The position numbers and the translations under genes were made by a program. The notes beneath the pieces are model-generated. The model had not been told where the DNA came from, ran no database searches, and was given only the letters and a program-made list of their open reading frames with translations. From positions 81,646 to 145,645 of the forward strand of contig NZ_LMEO01000005.1 in NCBI RefSeq assembly GCF_001426375.1: a DNA stretch of 64,000 bases, written 5' to 3'. Source of the DNA: Paenibacillus sp. Root444D2. Its GTDB lineage: Bacteria; Bacillota; Bacilli; Paenibacillales; NBRC-103111. Of this stretch, positions 16,958-25,471 are shown piece by piece (the stretch's first letter is position 1; each line of letters opens with the position of its first letter).

Positions 16958-18040
16958 TTATTGTCTTAAAAGAATCGTTTGCGCCTGATTGATAGTTTCC
17001 TGCACGATACTCTCTGCACTTTGGCCAGAAGTAAGCATCCGCAAACCCTGTCCTGCCCACAAAGACATATAATCGGGATTATTTTGCTTGGCAGCAGCAT
17101 TTCTAATATCCCTTGTCGCTGTATTTTGAGTAGGGAACGGAAGCGGCTCTAATCGGCTCTTCTCCCATGTTTCGATAAATTCGTTAGCAACCCCTCTGGC
17201 CGGACGACCGGAAAACACATTCGTGATCACTGTGCTCTCCTCGGTGCTGGCAAGCAGTTTTTGCTGATACGAGATATGTGCTCCTGATTCAATCGAAGTC
17301 AGGAAGCGCGTTCCCATCTGCACACCCTGTGCCCCAAGTGCAAGGGCGGCGACAAGCCCGCGGCCATCCATAATCCCTCCTGCCGCAATGACCGGAACAT
17401 GAACACGGTCAACAATTTGCGGTACTAGGGTCATTGTGCCAATATTAGCACCCATGGGACGATTGGAGATGTCAAATGTCCCACGGTGCCCCCCGGCCTC
17501 GCTGCCCTGAGCCACAATCGCGTCGCATCCCGCCTGTTCAGCAAGGAGCGCTTCATTGACCGTCGTCACCATTGTGACAATTCGAATGCCGACCGCTTTG
17601 GCTTGCTCAGTCATATGTGCAGGAAGAACGCCAAACGCCGTGCTGACAACCGGGACTTTTTCCTCCAACACAACGGTGAATTGTTGCTCGAAATGATCTG
17701 GCGTTCGCACGGCTTCTCCCGCGACCAGCGGTAGCCCGAATTTATTTCGCATATCATTCAGTTCCCGTTGAACTTCTTCAGTTCTCGTATTGTCGTCGGC
17801 AGCCCGAATAGCAAATAAATTCACTCCAAAGGGAGCATTCGTTAACTTACGAATTTCACGAATCGCACTGCGGATCGCTTCGGGCTCCATATAAGCTGCT
17901 CCTAGCGTGCCAAGCCCACCTGCATTGGATACAGCCGCAGTCAAGCTGACCGTTCCAGGTCCACCTGCCATGCCAGCCAAGAAGATTGGGTGACGAATAT
18001 TAAAAATGCGACAAAGTTCTGTGTCAAGTTTCATATTCAT
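16958..18040 (-). CDS. Nitronate monooxygenase / 2-nitropropane dioxygenase-like FMN enzyme
   Basis: FMN-dependent TIM-barrel enzyme oxidising alkyl nitronates, or an enoyl-ACP-reductase-like relative. Visible family motifs: FLAGMAGGPG near the N-terminus, GSEAGGHRG (catalytic His region, about residue 180) and AAGGIMDGRGL with GAQGVQMGTRF (phosphate-binding strands). The ATG at 18040 is chosen because GAGGGGAGG lies about 5 nt upstream; the frame also extends to 18070. Co-oriented with the tautomerase gene downstream. Confidence 0.9.
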   Translation of the reverse strand: MNMKLDTELCRIFNIRHPIFLAGMAGGPGTVSLTAAVSNAGGLGTLGAAYMEPEAIRSAIREIRKLTNAPFGVNLFAIRAADDNTRTEEVQRELNDMRNKFGLPLVAGEAVRTPDHFEQQFTVVLEEKVPVVSTAFGVLPAHMTEQAKAVGIRIVTMVTTVNEALLAEQAGCDAIVAQGSEAGGHRGTFDISNRPMGANIGTMTLVPQIVDRVHVPVIAAGGIMDGRGLVAALALGAQGVQMGTRFLTSIESGAHISYQQKLLASTEESTVITNVFSGRPARGVANEFIETWEKSRLEPLPFPTQNTATRDIRNAAAKQNNPDYMSLWAGQGLRMLTSGQSAESIVQETINQAQTILLRQ

Positions 18041-18101
18041 CTTCCTCCCCTCAAAAAATTTATCTTCCATCCCTCATCCTTGCGGGATAGTGTTTTGGCT
18101 T

Positions 18102-18425
18102 TTAATCGATTTGGAAGAAAGATGATTTTTTCATATAGACAATATCGATTTTCTCATGTAAAGGACCGTTTTGTTCAGTTCTTTCCTTAAGCTCCATCCA
18201 TTCTGAATCATCCAGAAAAGCTTGGAAGTTCTGTTCACGGGATGCCGCGTCCTGATGCTCAAGTACGTAATACAACCGATCCTTTGATTCGTCCGCATCT
18301 ATCCAAAAATTAGTTACCTTCATGTCATGCTTAGCAAAAATTCTTATCGTATCATCCCGAAACCGATTCAGTATCGCTTGCATGCGGCCGGGAACAACTT
18401 GGTAAATCCGCAGTTCATACAGCAT
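18102..18425 (-). CDS. NIPSNAP family protein (copy 1)
   Basis: 107-residue ferredoxin-like alpha/beta barrel protein beginning MLYELRIYQVVPGRM, diagnostic of the NIPSNAP family, which is related to small dimeric monooxygenases. The internal ATG at 18425 is preferred because AAGGAGG is 9 nt upstream; the ATG at 18434 is too close. It sits between the SDR gene and the nitronate monooxygenase gene, all on one strand. A paralogue (about half identical by eye) is at 20515-20838. Confidence 0.9.
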   Translation of the reverse strand: MLYELRIYQVVPGRMQAILNRFRDDTIRIFAKHDMKVTNFWIDADESKDRLYYVLEHQDAASREQNFQAFLDDSEWMELKERTEQNGPLHEKIDIVYMKKSSFFQID

Positions 18426-18485
18426 AAACGCCATCCTCCTTTTCTTAATTCAGTATTTGTCCCCATACCAAAGATTATTTACGGC

Positions 18486-19229
18486 TTACCACTGTCCGGC
18501 ATTTTGACCGCCATCGACATGAAGAATCTCTCCAGTCACGAATTGTGCGGATTCTAGATACACAATGGCATCAACAATATCCTGAACCTCGCCCATTCGG
18601 CCCAATGGGTGCAATTTAGCCAAAAAGTCGTGTGTCTCAACCGAATGCATCGGCGTCTTAATAACCCCTGGTGCGACTGCGTTCACACGAATGCCCTTGT
18701 CCGCATACTCAATCGCCAACGATTTCGTTGCCGCATTCAAGCCGCCTTTGGTCAGTGCGGTAAGTACGGCTGGCATAACTTTAAGAGACTGCTCTGCGCC
18801 TCCGCTTGCCGTGATGTTGACGATATGTCCGGAACCCGCCTTCAACATCTCGGTCAGCGCACGCTGAGTAACTTGGAAGAATCCTACCACATTGATGGAC
18901 AGTATCGATTCAAAATCCTCTTCAGTGAAGTCCGTGAATGATTTCCCTATAAAAATACCGGCACTGTTCACCAGTGTGTCGATACGTCCAAAACGCGAAA
19001 GTGCTTCGCCGATTAAGCGTTCAGCTATTTGGGGATCTGAAATATCACCGGCAACATATGCGACATGCGCGCCTGTCGGATCCATCTCTTTTGCAGCCTC
19101 TACCAGCGCTTGTTCGCGGCGCCCACTGATGACTACATTGGCTCCTCGTTTCACCAATTCAATTGCCACTGCTTTTCCAATACCGCTGCTTCCACCTGTA
19201 ATTACTGCTACTTTACCTTGAAATTTCAT
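18486..19229 (-). CDS. SDR family oxidoreductase lacking the catalytic Tyr (copy 1)
   Basis: NAD(P)-dependent Rossmann enzyme of 247 residues: TGGSSGIG at 11-18 binds the cofactor, NSAG near 88 is the NNAG motif and Ser142 in NITASG is the catalytic serine. At the place of the catalytic YxxxK the sequence reads TALTK: Lys161 is kept but residue 157 is Thr, not Tyr. The C-terminus HVDGGQNAGQW is typical of classical SDRs. It shares all but 34 of 247 residues with the gene at 20971-21714. Substrate unknown. Confidence 0.9.
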   Translation of the reverse strand: MKFQGKVAVITGGSSGIGKAVAIELVKRGANVVISGRREQALVEAAKEMDPTGAHVAYVAGDISDPQIAERLIGEALSRFGRIDTLVNSAGIFIGKSFTDFTEEDFESILSINVVGFFQVTQRALTEMLKAGSGHIVNITASGGAEQSLKVMPAVLTALTKGGLNAATKSLAIEYADKGIRVNAVAPGVIKTPMHSVETHDFLAKLHPLGRMGEVQDIVDAIVYLESAQFVTGEILHVDGGQNAGQW

Positions 19230-19272
19230 TTTATCATTCTCCTTGATCCAAGATTAACTTGTACCGTGCAGC

Positions 19273-19905
19273 TTAACTATTTTCAAACGCTTTTATAAAA
19301 TCATTAGGAGATTGTAGACCAGATAAGCTGACCTTCTCGTTGATAACAAAATAAGGCACCCCTCTGATACCTAGCTTCTCCGCATTGCGCTGTGCTAATT
19401 CCACCTTTTCGATCCCATCGCCTTTAATAAGCCGCCTTTTGAGCTCACCAGCATCGTCAGTGATCCCGTTTGCTCTTGCTATTTCCACAAGTTCATCCAC
19501 ATTACCGATATCGATCCCATTTTCAAAATAAGCCGTATATATTTTCTCGATCAATTGTTCTTGTAAGTTCTCTGGCGTAATAGCTATTAACTGATGGGAT
19601 AAGGTAGTATTCGGTGTATATTTCACACTATCCATGTTATATATAAGGTTGAAATGTGCACCGGTTTCATTATACTGCTTCATTCTTGCTTCGAATTGAG
19701 GAACCCCGCCTAATCTGCCGATCATAACCTGCCGATAATCTTCTCCTTCAGGACGAATACCAGGATTAATCTGAAAAGCATGCGAACGAACGATTGCCTT
19801 AGTGCCTTCTGGCAATTGCTTCAAAGCCGTTTGCAGACTGCTAGTTCCCATACGACACCAAGGACACATCGTATCCATATAAACATCAATGATCAAGTCT
19901 TTCAT
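19273..19905 (-). CDS. DsbA family oxidoreductase, FrnE-like
   Basis: Cytoplasmic thioredoxin-fold protein of 210 residues with Cys14-Pro-Trp-Cys17 and a cis-Pro region GIRGVPYFVINEKVS, the FrnE/2-hydroxychromene isomerase-like layout (thioredoxin fold with inserted helical domain). FrnE-type proteins act in disulfide isomerisation, oxidative-stress defence or polyketide-related chemistry. Its ATG overlaps the stop of the preceding flavoprotein gene (TAATG), so the two are translationally coupled. Confidence 0.9.
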   Translation of the reverse strand: MKDLIIDVYMDTMCPWCRMGTSSLQTALKQLPEGTKAIVRSHAFQINPGIRPEGEDYRQVMIGRLGGVPQFEARMKQYNETGAHFNLIYNMDSVKYTPNTTLSHQLIAITPENLQEQLIEKIYTAYFENGIDIGNVDELVEIARANGITDDAGELKRRLIKGDGIEKVELAQRNAEKLGIRGVPYFVINEKVSLSGLQSPNDFIKAFENS

Positions 19906-20444
19906 TAGTCCACCACAACTGGCTTTACCGTTTTAATATGATTCACGTAATCGATGCTGCTCTGTGCTAATCGTTCATCCGTAACGATAGAAGTGTCGTT
20001 TAGTGAAAAGTGAGGCAGATAAGAGGCACTAATAAAATGAGCAAGTGCTTCTATAGGTCGCAATATTTCTCGCAGGCTAAAGCGATTGAACCCGGTTGCT
20101 TGATACGACTCTTCCGTACCATAGGTCGAGATCGCAACACCGATTTCTTTACCCGCTGTTTTAGTGCCTTCCGGACCATAAGCCCAGCCGTATAGCAAGA
20201 CAGAATCAAACCATTTTTTGAGTAATGGCGGTGTGCTGTACCAATAAAGCGGATATTGAAAAATAATCCGGTCATGCGCTTCAATCAATTGCTGCTCTCT
20301 AGCAACATCGATATTTTCGTCTGGGTACGCTTTATATAATTCATGAATCGTGATATCGTCATGCTTTTGCAATTCCTCCACCCATGCTTTATTCCAGTTG
20401 GATGCGTCGATGTTCGGGTGAGTAACGATTACTAAAGTTTTCAT
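19905..20444 (-). CDS. NAD(P)H-dependent oxidoreductase, flavodoxin-like (KefF/MdaB/YwrO type)
   Basis: FMN/FAD flavodoxin-fold quinone reductase of 179 residues: VIVTHPNIDASNWNKA at the N-terminus binds the flavin phosphate, FQYPLYWYSTPPLLKKWFD (around 75-93) and YGWAYGPEG are family hallmarks. Members reduce quinones by two electrons or nitroaromatics, or regulate K+ efflux. Coupled to the DsbA-like gene, in an island with nitronate monooxygenase and SDR genes, suggesting electrophile detoxification. Confidence 0.92.
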   Translation of the reverse strand: MKTLVIVTHPNIDASNWNKAWVEELQKHDDITIHELYKAYPDENIDVAREQQLIEAHDRIIFQYPLYWYSTPPLLKKWFDSVLLYGWAYGPEGTKTAGKEIGVAISTYGTEESYQATGFNRFSLREILRPIEALAHFISASYLPHFSLNDTSIVTDERLAQSSIDYVNHIKTVKPVVVD

Positions 20445-20514
20445 TTTATTTGCTCCATTTCATTATTGTTTTTAGAAATCTTTTTTAATTTACAAACAGG
20501 TTCCTGTATGATTT

Positions 20515-20838
20515 TCATTTGTTATCGAAAAATGATACGTTTTGCATAAATATACTTTCTTGCTTCTTAACTAAGGGTCCATCAAGTTCTGAGATTCGTT
20601 TTACTTCAATCCATTCAGGATCGTTGCGGAAACGATCATAGTTAAGGTTACGCATTTCCATATTGGCATGCTCAACAACATAATAAAGACGGTTATTCGC
20701 TTCATCTGAATCTTCCCAGAAATGCGTCACTTTCATACCATGATTCATAAATAATTGAATAACATGATCTCTGAACCTGTCTTGGATAACCTTCATCTTA
20801 CCTGGATTTACATCATATACTCGCAGCTCATATAGCAT
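20515..20838 (-). CDS. NIPSNAP family protein (copy 2)
   Basis: 107 residues beginning MLYELRVYDVNPGKM, same length as copy 1 but only about half identical. GGAGGAAAG box just before the ATG. It lies downstream of the second SDR gene, mirroring the copy 1 arrangement. The SDR pair is far more alike than the NIPSNAP pair, so the two units did not diverge uniformly. Confidence 0.9.
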   Translation of the reverse strand: MLYELRVYDVNPGKMKVIQDRFRDHVIQLFMNHGMKVTHFWEDSDEANNRLYYVVEHANMEMRNLNYDRFRNDPEWIEVKRISELDGPLVKKQESIFMQNVSFFDNK

Positions 20839-20970
20839 CTCTTTCCTCCTCCATTTATAAAAAATGTTTGTTTACTACTTAACTTTGCCAGTAATATCAA
20901 AGAGTTAGTGAGGCGAATAGCTCAGCAGCCATTTTCAGTATTTGTCTGTATTCCAAAGATTACTTACGGC

Positions 20971-21714
20971 TTACCACTGTCCGGCATTTTGACCGCCATC
21001 GACATGAAGAATCTCTCCAGTCACGAATTGTGCGGATTCTAGATACACAATGGCGTCAACGATATCCTGAGCCTCGCCCATTCGGCTCATTGGGTGCAAT
21101 TTAGCCAAAAAGTCGTGTGTCTCTACCGAATGCATTGGCGTTTTGGTGATGCCTGGCGCGACTGCGTTCACGCGAATACCCTTGTCCGCATACTCGATCG
21201 CCAGCGATTTTGTTGCCGCGTTCAAGCCTCCTTTGGTCAGTGCGGCAAGTACGGATGGTACGGCTTTAAGGGGCTGCTCTGTGGTTCCACTTGCCGTGAT
21301 GTTGACGATGTGGCCGGAACCCGCCTTCAACATCTCGCTCACCGCACGCTGAGTAACTTGGAAAAATCCTGCCATATTGATGGACAGTACCGATTCAAAA
21401 TCCGCTTCAGTGTAGTCTGTGAATGGTTTCGCTATAAAAATGCCGGCATTGTTCACCAGCGTGTCAATACGTCCAAAGCGCGAAAGTGCTTCGCCGATTA
21501 AGCGTTCTGCTACTTGGGGATCTGAGATGTCGCCGGCAACATAAGCTACATGCGCGCCTGTCGAATCGATTTCATTTGCAGCATCAACCAACGCTTGTTC
21601 GCGGCGGCCATTGATGACTACATTGGCTCCTTGTTTCACCAGTTCAATTGCTGCTGCTTTTCCAATACCGCTGCTTCCACCTGTAATCACTACTACTTTA
21701 TCTTGAATATTCAT
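20971..21714 (-). CDS. SDR family oxidoreductase lacking the catalytic Tyr (copy 2)
   Basis: 247 residues, about 86% identical to the gene at 18486-19229, with identical C-terminal 30 residues and near-identical DNA around the stop codon. TGGSSGIG cofactor motif, NNAG intact, Ser142 present, but the YxxxK tyrosine position is Ala157 (AALTK). Divergent from the small ABM-like gene at 22008, with the shared LysR-type element between them, so it is probably induced with that gene. Confidence 0.9.
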   Translation of the reverse strand: MNIQDKVVVITGGSSGIGKAAAIELVKQGANVVINGRREQALVDAANEIDSTGAHVAYVAGDISDPQVAERLIGEALSRFGRIDTLVNNAGIFIAKPFTDYTEADFESVLSINMAGFFQVTQRAVSEMLKAGSGHIVNITASGTTEQPLKAVPSVLAALTKGGLNAATKSLAIEYADKGIRVNAVAPGITKTPMHSVETHDFLAKLHPMSRMGEAQDIVDAIVYLESAQFVTGEILHVDGGQNAGQW

Positions 21715-21783
21715 TTCACCATTCTCCTTTGTTATCTACCTATTAATAGGTAGTTTGTATTTAAAAAAATATCAGATCTTCTA

Positions 21784-21868
21784 ATCTGCTCATTCAATAT
21801 ACAATGATTCTATTATCCTGCATAATACAGAATAATGATGTCGGGCATCTCAAATACAGATATCTAAA
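21784..21868. promoter_or_regulatory. Divergent promoter/operator element, copy B
   Basis: TCTGCTCATTCAATATACAA followed by TGATTCTATTATCC, GCATAATACAGAATAATGA and the half-sites GGCATCTCAAATACAGATAT, lined up with 11241-11325 with a one-base gap. The similarity extends well beyond a core operator, so the block was probably copied together. It lies between SDR copy 2 (minus) and the ABM-like gene (plus). Confidence 0.6.
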
Positions 21869-22007
21869 CCTTCACATACATATGTCATTCAAAAATTGTT
21901 TTACTTCACAGCTTTCTTATAGGTTGTACTATAGTCGCGGCGAGACGAACAATTTGATATACTTAATCTCACAAGTGAAATATATTTCTTTTCGATGGAG
22001 GCTTCAC

Positions 22008-22337
22008 ATGTCTAATTCCAGTATGTTTACCATGGCGATGTACCGCCCCCATCCGGGTAAAGAAGGCGAACTAGCCGAGATTGTCAAAGGACACGTCCCG
22101 ATGCTTCGCGAAGAAGGGCTAATCACGGATTTTACGCCAGTAACGCTGCAGTCTGTAGACGGTACGCTGATTGAAATATTCGAATGGTTGTCCGAGGAAG
22201 CCAAGGACAAAGCGCATACATCTCCGAAAGTATGGCCGATATGGGAAAACATGATGAAAGTTGCCGAGTTGGTAAGCCTTTCATCGTTGCCTGAAGCGGA
22301 CAAGCCGTTTCCGAATTTCAAAAGAGTCACCCTATAA
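22008..22337 (+). CDS. Small dimeric alpha/beta-barrel (ABM-like) protein
   Basis: 109 residues. The ATG at 22008 is chosen because GATGGAGG lies just upstream; a longer open frame to 21804 crosses the promoter element and is unlikely to be coding. FTMAMYRPHPGKEGELAEIV and the conserved length suggest an antibiotic-biosynthesis-monooxygenase-like ferredoxin fold, a fold shared with the NIPSNAP proteins nearby. Precise activity unknown. Divergent from SDR copy 2. Confidence 0.75.
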   Translation: MSNSSMFTMAMYRPHPGKEGELAEIVKGHVPMLREEGLITDFTPVTLQSVDGTLIEIFEWLSEEAKDKAHTSPKVWPIWENMMKVAELVSLSSLPEADKPFPNFKRVTL

Positions 22338-22355
22338 CCAGCAATGTTGCGTAAG

Positions 22356-22386
22356 AAACCTTCATGATAACTTGGAGGTTTTTTTG
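22356..22386 (+). terminator. Intrinsic terminator
   Basis: Stem AAACCTTC / GGAGGTTT (one G-U pair), 10-nt loop, then TTTTTT. Located 18 bp after the ABM-like gene. Confidence 0.75.
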
Positions 22387-22526
22387 TATGAGCAAAACAG
22401 TATGCCCCGTTTGAAACTTGCAAGATTGAAAATGGTGAGTTGTGGAGGAATATTCGTCCAATCTATCGGAGGAATGAATCATACATTGAATAAGATGATT
22501 CATTAGTCGAAAGGTGGGAGTTACCG

Positions 22527-23393
22527 GTGGGAGACAATAAGGCGTTAGGGAATTCTGGACAAAAAGGCGAACATACGCTTTACAATCTGACTAAAGATAT
22601 GTATTTGGAACTCCTAAAAAAAGCGATTTTATTTGAGATCTGGCATGAAGATGCCGAACGATATCAGCCTTTGACTCCGGATATACAACTACATCTTCCT
22701 GCTGAATTAATGATTCAACTGCGTGCCCAGGATTTGGAGGTTGTTAAACGTTTTCATCCCAACCGTGATGTGCGCCGTATTGGTTTTGACTGGCCTCCTG
22801 TCGCTCATAGCATGATCGGCAGAGTTCGCATGGAAAATTTACAGCAATGCATGCAGACCGTATTGAATGACAATATAGAGGGCGATTTTGTAGAAACCGG
22901 GGTCTGGAGAGGCGGAGCTTGCATTTTTATGCGAGGTTTTCTCAAAGTTAACGGGATCCAGGATAGAAGTGTGTGGGTGGTCGACTCTTTCGAAGGATTG
23001 CCCAGACCGGAATGTGCGCAAGATAGCGGCGATATTCACCATACTTTTGATTTTTTGAAAGTTTCTTTGGAAGAGGTAACAGAAAATTTTCGAAAATATG
23101 ATCTCTTGGATAGTCAAGTCCGATTTCTAAAGGGGTGGTTTAAAGACACTTTACCTTCCGCTCCGATTAATAAGATTGCGGTGTTGAGATTTGACGGAGA
23201 TATGTACGGTTCGACCATGGATTGTTTGTATAATCTGTACCCGAGAGTATCCAAAGGCGGATTTATTATTATTGATGACTATTGTCTGCCGAATTGCGCT
23301 GCCGCTGTCAACAACTTCAGAAATATGCACGGAATTAATGACCCGATGTATTTGATTGAAGGATGCGGCTGTTATTGGCGGAAAATGGAATAG
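22527..23393 (+). CDS. TylF/MycF family SAM-dependent O-methyltransferase
   Basis: 288-residue class I methyltransferase of the macrocin O-methyltransferase group. SAM-binding region GDFVETGVWRGGACIFMRGF near residues 113-132, WVVDSFEGLPRPE (TylF signature) and metal-binding acids in LRFDGDMYGSTMD and IIIDDY. Start is GTG with AAGGTGGGAG upstream. These enzymes methylate sugar hydroxyls in natural-product or surface glycan pathways, but no glycosyltransferase or antibiotic gene is near, so the acceptor is unknown. Confidence 0.9.
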   Translation: MGDNKALGNSGQKGEHTLYNLTKDMYLELLKKAILFEIWHEDAERYQPLTPDIQLHLPAELMIQLRAQDLEVVKRFHPNRDVRRIGFDWPPVAHSMIGRVRMENLQQCMQTVLNDNIEGDFVETGVWRGGACIFMRGFLKVNGIQDRSVWVVDSFEGLPRPECAQDSGDIHHTFDFLKVSLEEVTENFRKYDLLDSQVRFLKGWFKDTLPSAPINKIAVLRFDGDMYGSTMDCLYNLYPRVSKGGFIIIDDYCLPNCAAAVNNFRNMHGINDPMYLIEGCGCYWRKME

Positions 23394-23834
23394 ACGCGGC
23401 AAGGGTAACAATTATGTCAGAACAGGATCTGCTCCGAGAAGCCAAATACAACCAAGTTTACTGGCAAAATTCACATGACTAACTCCAACAATGAGAAAAA
23501 CCCCCATTGTTGCTAAACATAGCAATTTTACCATAAATGGTTACTATTCCGCATAGTTTCCCGTAACCTAAACAGGCTGCCAATAATGCTGGCAGCCTGT
23601 TGTCATGGCACTATCGTTTTCCGTAAGATCAAAAGACTACTCTTGAGACTCTTTCTTTTTCTAAGAATCATTACCATTTTTAGAATTATTCAGATAAGAT
23701 CCCCCCAAATCTACCCCGAATGGGGGATTGTTATTAATTACTGTTCCGATAGAATTAATCTAATCAGGATACATAACGTATGAACAATCAATCGAAATGA
23801 TCCGACATTGATTGACTAGTAGGAGGCGAAAAAA
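23394..23834. other. Gene-poor intergenic stretch with a strong hairpin
   Basis: 441 bp without a convincing gene. Holds a hairpin at 23571-23601 with 12-bp perfect arms AACAGGCTGCCA / TGGCAGCCTGTT and a 7-nt loop, not followed by a T-run. The rest is AT-rich; I see no tRNA, repeat or further ORF. Confidence 0.5.
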
Positions 23835-24005
23835 TTGTGCACATCTGATCAATTGAAATTCGTTGTACAACTCTCTAATGGAAAAATCATTAGTCAACCC
23901 ATGCCGTACAAGGATGCCCAACAAGTATTTATTAATTTGTTCGATCAAGTGAGTGGAATATTTCTCGTTACCTATGATCCGAGTAAAGATGAAACCCAAT
24001 ATTAA
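23835..24005 (+). CDS. Small hypothetical protein (56 aa)
   Basis: Open frame with a TTG start placed 8 nt after a perfect AGGAGG (23821-23826). Product has balanced, soluble composition, for example QLSNGKIISQPMPYKDAQQV, and ends in SKDETQY. A bidirectional terminator follows 26 bp after the stop. Family not recognised; the strong RBS, good length and terminator make it a likely real gene. Confidence 0.55.
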   Translation: MCTSDQLKFVVQLSNGKIISQPMPYKDAQQVFINLFDQVSGIFLVTYDPSKDETQY

Positions 24006-24031
24006 TAGAGGTGACTAGAAGATTAGCGAAA

Positions 24032-24072
24032 AAACAACCCCACCGATATCGGATATCGCGGGGGTTGTTTTT
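24032..24072. terminator. Bidirectional terminator
   Basis: AAACAACCCC / GGGGTTGTTT arms with an inner CGATATC / GATATCG helix, flanked by A-run on the left and T8 on the right. It lies between the convergent small gene and the beta-propeller gene. Confidence 0.85.
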
Positions 24073-24099
24073 TTTGCTTTTTCGTATAAAAAGTATGGA

Positions 24100-25173
24100 T
24101 TAATCCTGAATGACGGTAATGTTAGATTCGCCGCCTGAATAGATTCGGTTTGTTCGCGGGTTTAGCACCGTGGCACCTGATCTCTTGGTGAGGCGAAGAA
24201 TTGCGATACGCTTCAGAGTGCTGCCGTTATAGACATTAAGCGGAGATGCTCCGGTCTCCCGAAACTCCGAAATGAATAAATGGTTCGTACGCGGGTTGAT
24301 CAACATATTTGTTGAAGAAGGAATAGTTAAGGTTCTGATCACACGATCAAATCTGCCATCAATGACAAACAACCGCCCCTTTATTGATATTTGCGCGCTT
24401 GATACATAGATTCGGTTCGTCACAGGGTTAAGTGTAATTTCACTTTGAAGTCTGCCGAGTTGTATATTGTGTATTCGATTCGTTCGCAGGTCCAATACAG
24501 AACAGAATCGGCTTAGGTTGTTTGCAATATAAAGGCGGTTTGTCCTTGTATTTAAGGCGGGAGCTATGACTGGATTTCGCCCCACTTTGACAGATGTCAG
24601 AATGTTATTCGTACTTCCGTCAATAACTGATACTGTATCTTTGCTGGTGTTCGTCACATAAATTCGGTTCGTTCTTTCATCAATTGTAATTTCTGAAGGA
24701 CGTCCAATAAAAGGGATTCTTTGTTGGATCTTGTTGGTACTCCCGTTTAGAACTGCAACATCGGCCTTTTTAGACGATAAGGATATGGTCTCTATATAGA
24801 TCAGATTCGTTCGGGAATTAAGCGCGATTTCATCACAGCGTTCTCCCACTTTTACTGTTGTGATGATCCGATTCGTGCGGCCGTTAATAACGGAAACAGT
24901 ACCATCAAAGAAGTTAACAAGATAAATACGGTTCGTTCTCGTATTGACTGCCATTTGGAAAGGCAATTGTCCCGTTTTCAATGTTGCTATGATTTTGTTT
25001 GTGTTCCCATCCAGAACACTCAAATCGTTTTCGCCTTGTAAAAAGTACACGCGATTCGTCACTGGATTAACGACGATGTTGGAGACCGGGCTTTTTACAG
25101 GAATAGTTGCTATTATGCGGGGTGTTAGCTTATTGACTCGAGGCTTCAAGACGTGCCAAGACTTTCGCTTCAT
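24100..25173 (-). CDS. YVTN/YncE-type beta-propeller repeat protein
   Basis: 357 residues made of about seven to eight repeats, each close to 42-45 residues, with the recurring pattern NPxTNRIYV...VIDGxTNKIIxTIxVG. The start at 25173 (MKRKSWHVLK) has GGAAGGGGAGA upstream; the frame also extends to 25206. There is no signal peptide, in contrast to most surface YVTN proteins. The pattern is very regular, with Asn-Arg in every repeat. Probable ligand- or protein-binding scaffold; bracketed by a terminator. Confidence 0.85.
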   Translation of the reverse strand: MKRKSWHVLKPRVNKLTPRIIATIPVKSPVSNIVVNPVTNRVYFLQGENDLSVLDGNTNKIIATLKTGQLPFQMAVNTRTNRIYLVNFFDGTVSVINGRTNRIITTVKVGERCDEIALNSRTNLIYIETISLSSKKADVAVLNGSTNKIQQRIPFIGRPSEITIDERTNRIYVTNTSKDTVSVIDGSTNNILTSVKVGRNPVIAPALNTRTNRLYIANNLSRFCSVLDLRTNRIHNIQLGRLQSEITLNPVTNRIYVSSAQISIKGRLFVIDGRFDRVIRTLTIPSSTNMLINPRTNHLFISEFRETGASPLNVYNGSTLKRIAILRLTKRSGATVLNPRTNRIYSGGESNITVIQD

Positions 25174-25471
25174 TCTGTCTCCCCTTCCAGTAGGCCGATG
25201 CTTCATTCAGTATATTCATACTGTTCTGAAAGGGAACTATTTAGCAACGTATCCACAAGAAAGTCCGCCCATTATGGAAATAAGCAAAAAGGCCACCCAC
25301 TCAAGCTTATGAACTTGGTTTGGGGGCTGCCCTTATTTTATTATTCAAATATCGTGACAACAATGTTTTAAAAAATACGCACCGCAGCTTGATTGGAGAT
25401 GTTGGATATTTCATCCAATGCAGCTGCGTGAATTAGTCGCAAAGCTCGAAGAACCTACAACCGTCTCCTAT

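Noticed and set aside
21804-22007. N-terminal extension of the ABM-like gene
   Set aside because: It crosses the promoter element; the ATG at 22008 has the good RBS.
24944-25371. Plus-strand ORFs opposite the beta-propeller
   Set aside because: Shadows of the repeat gene and its upstream region.
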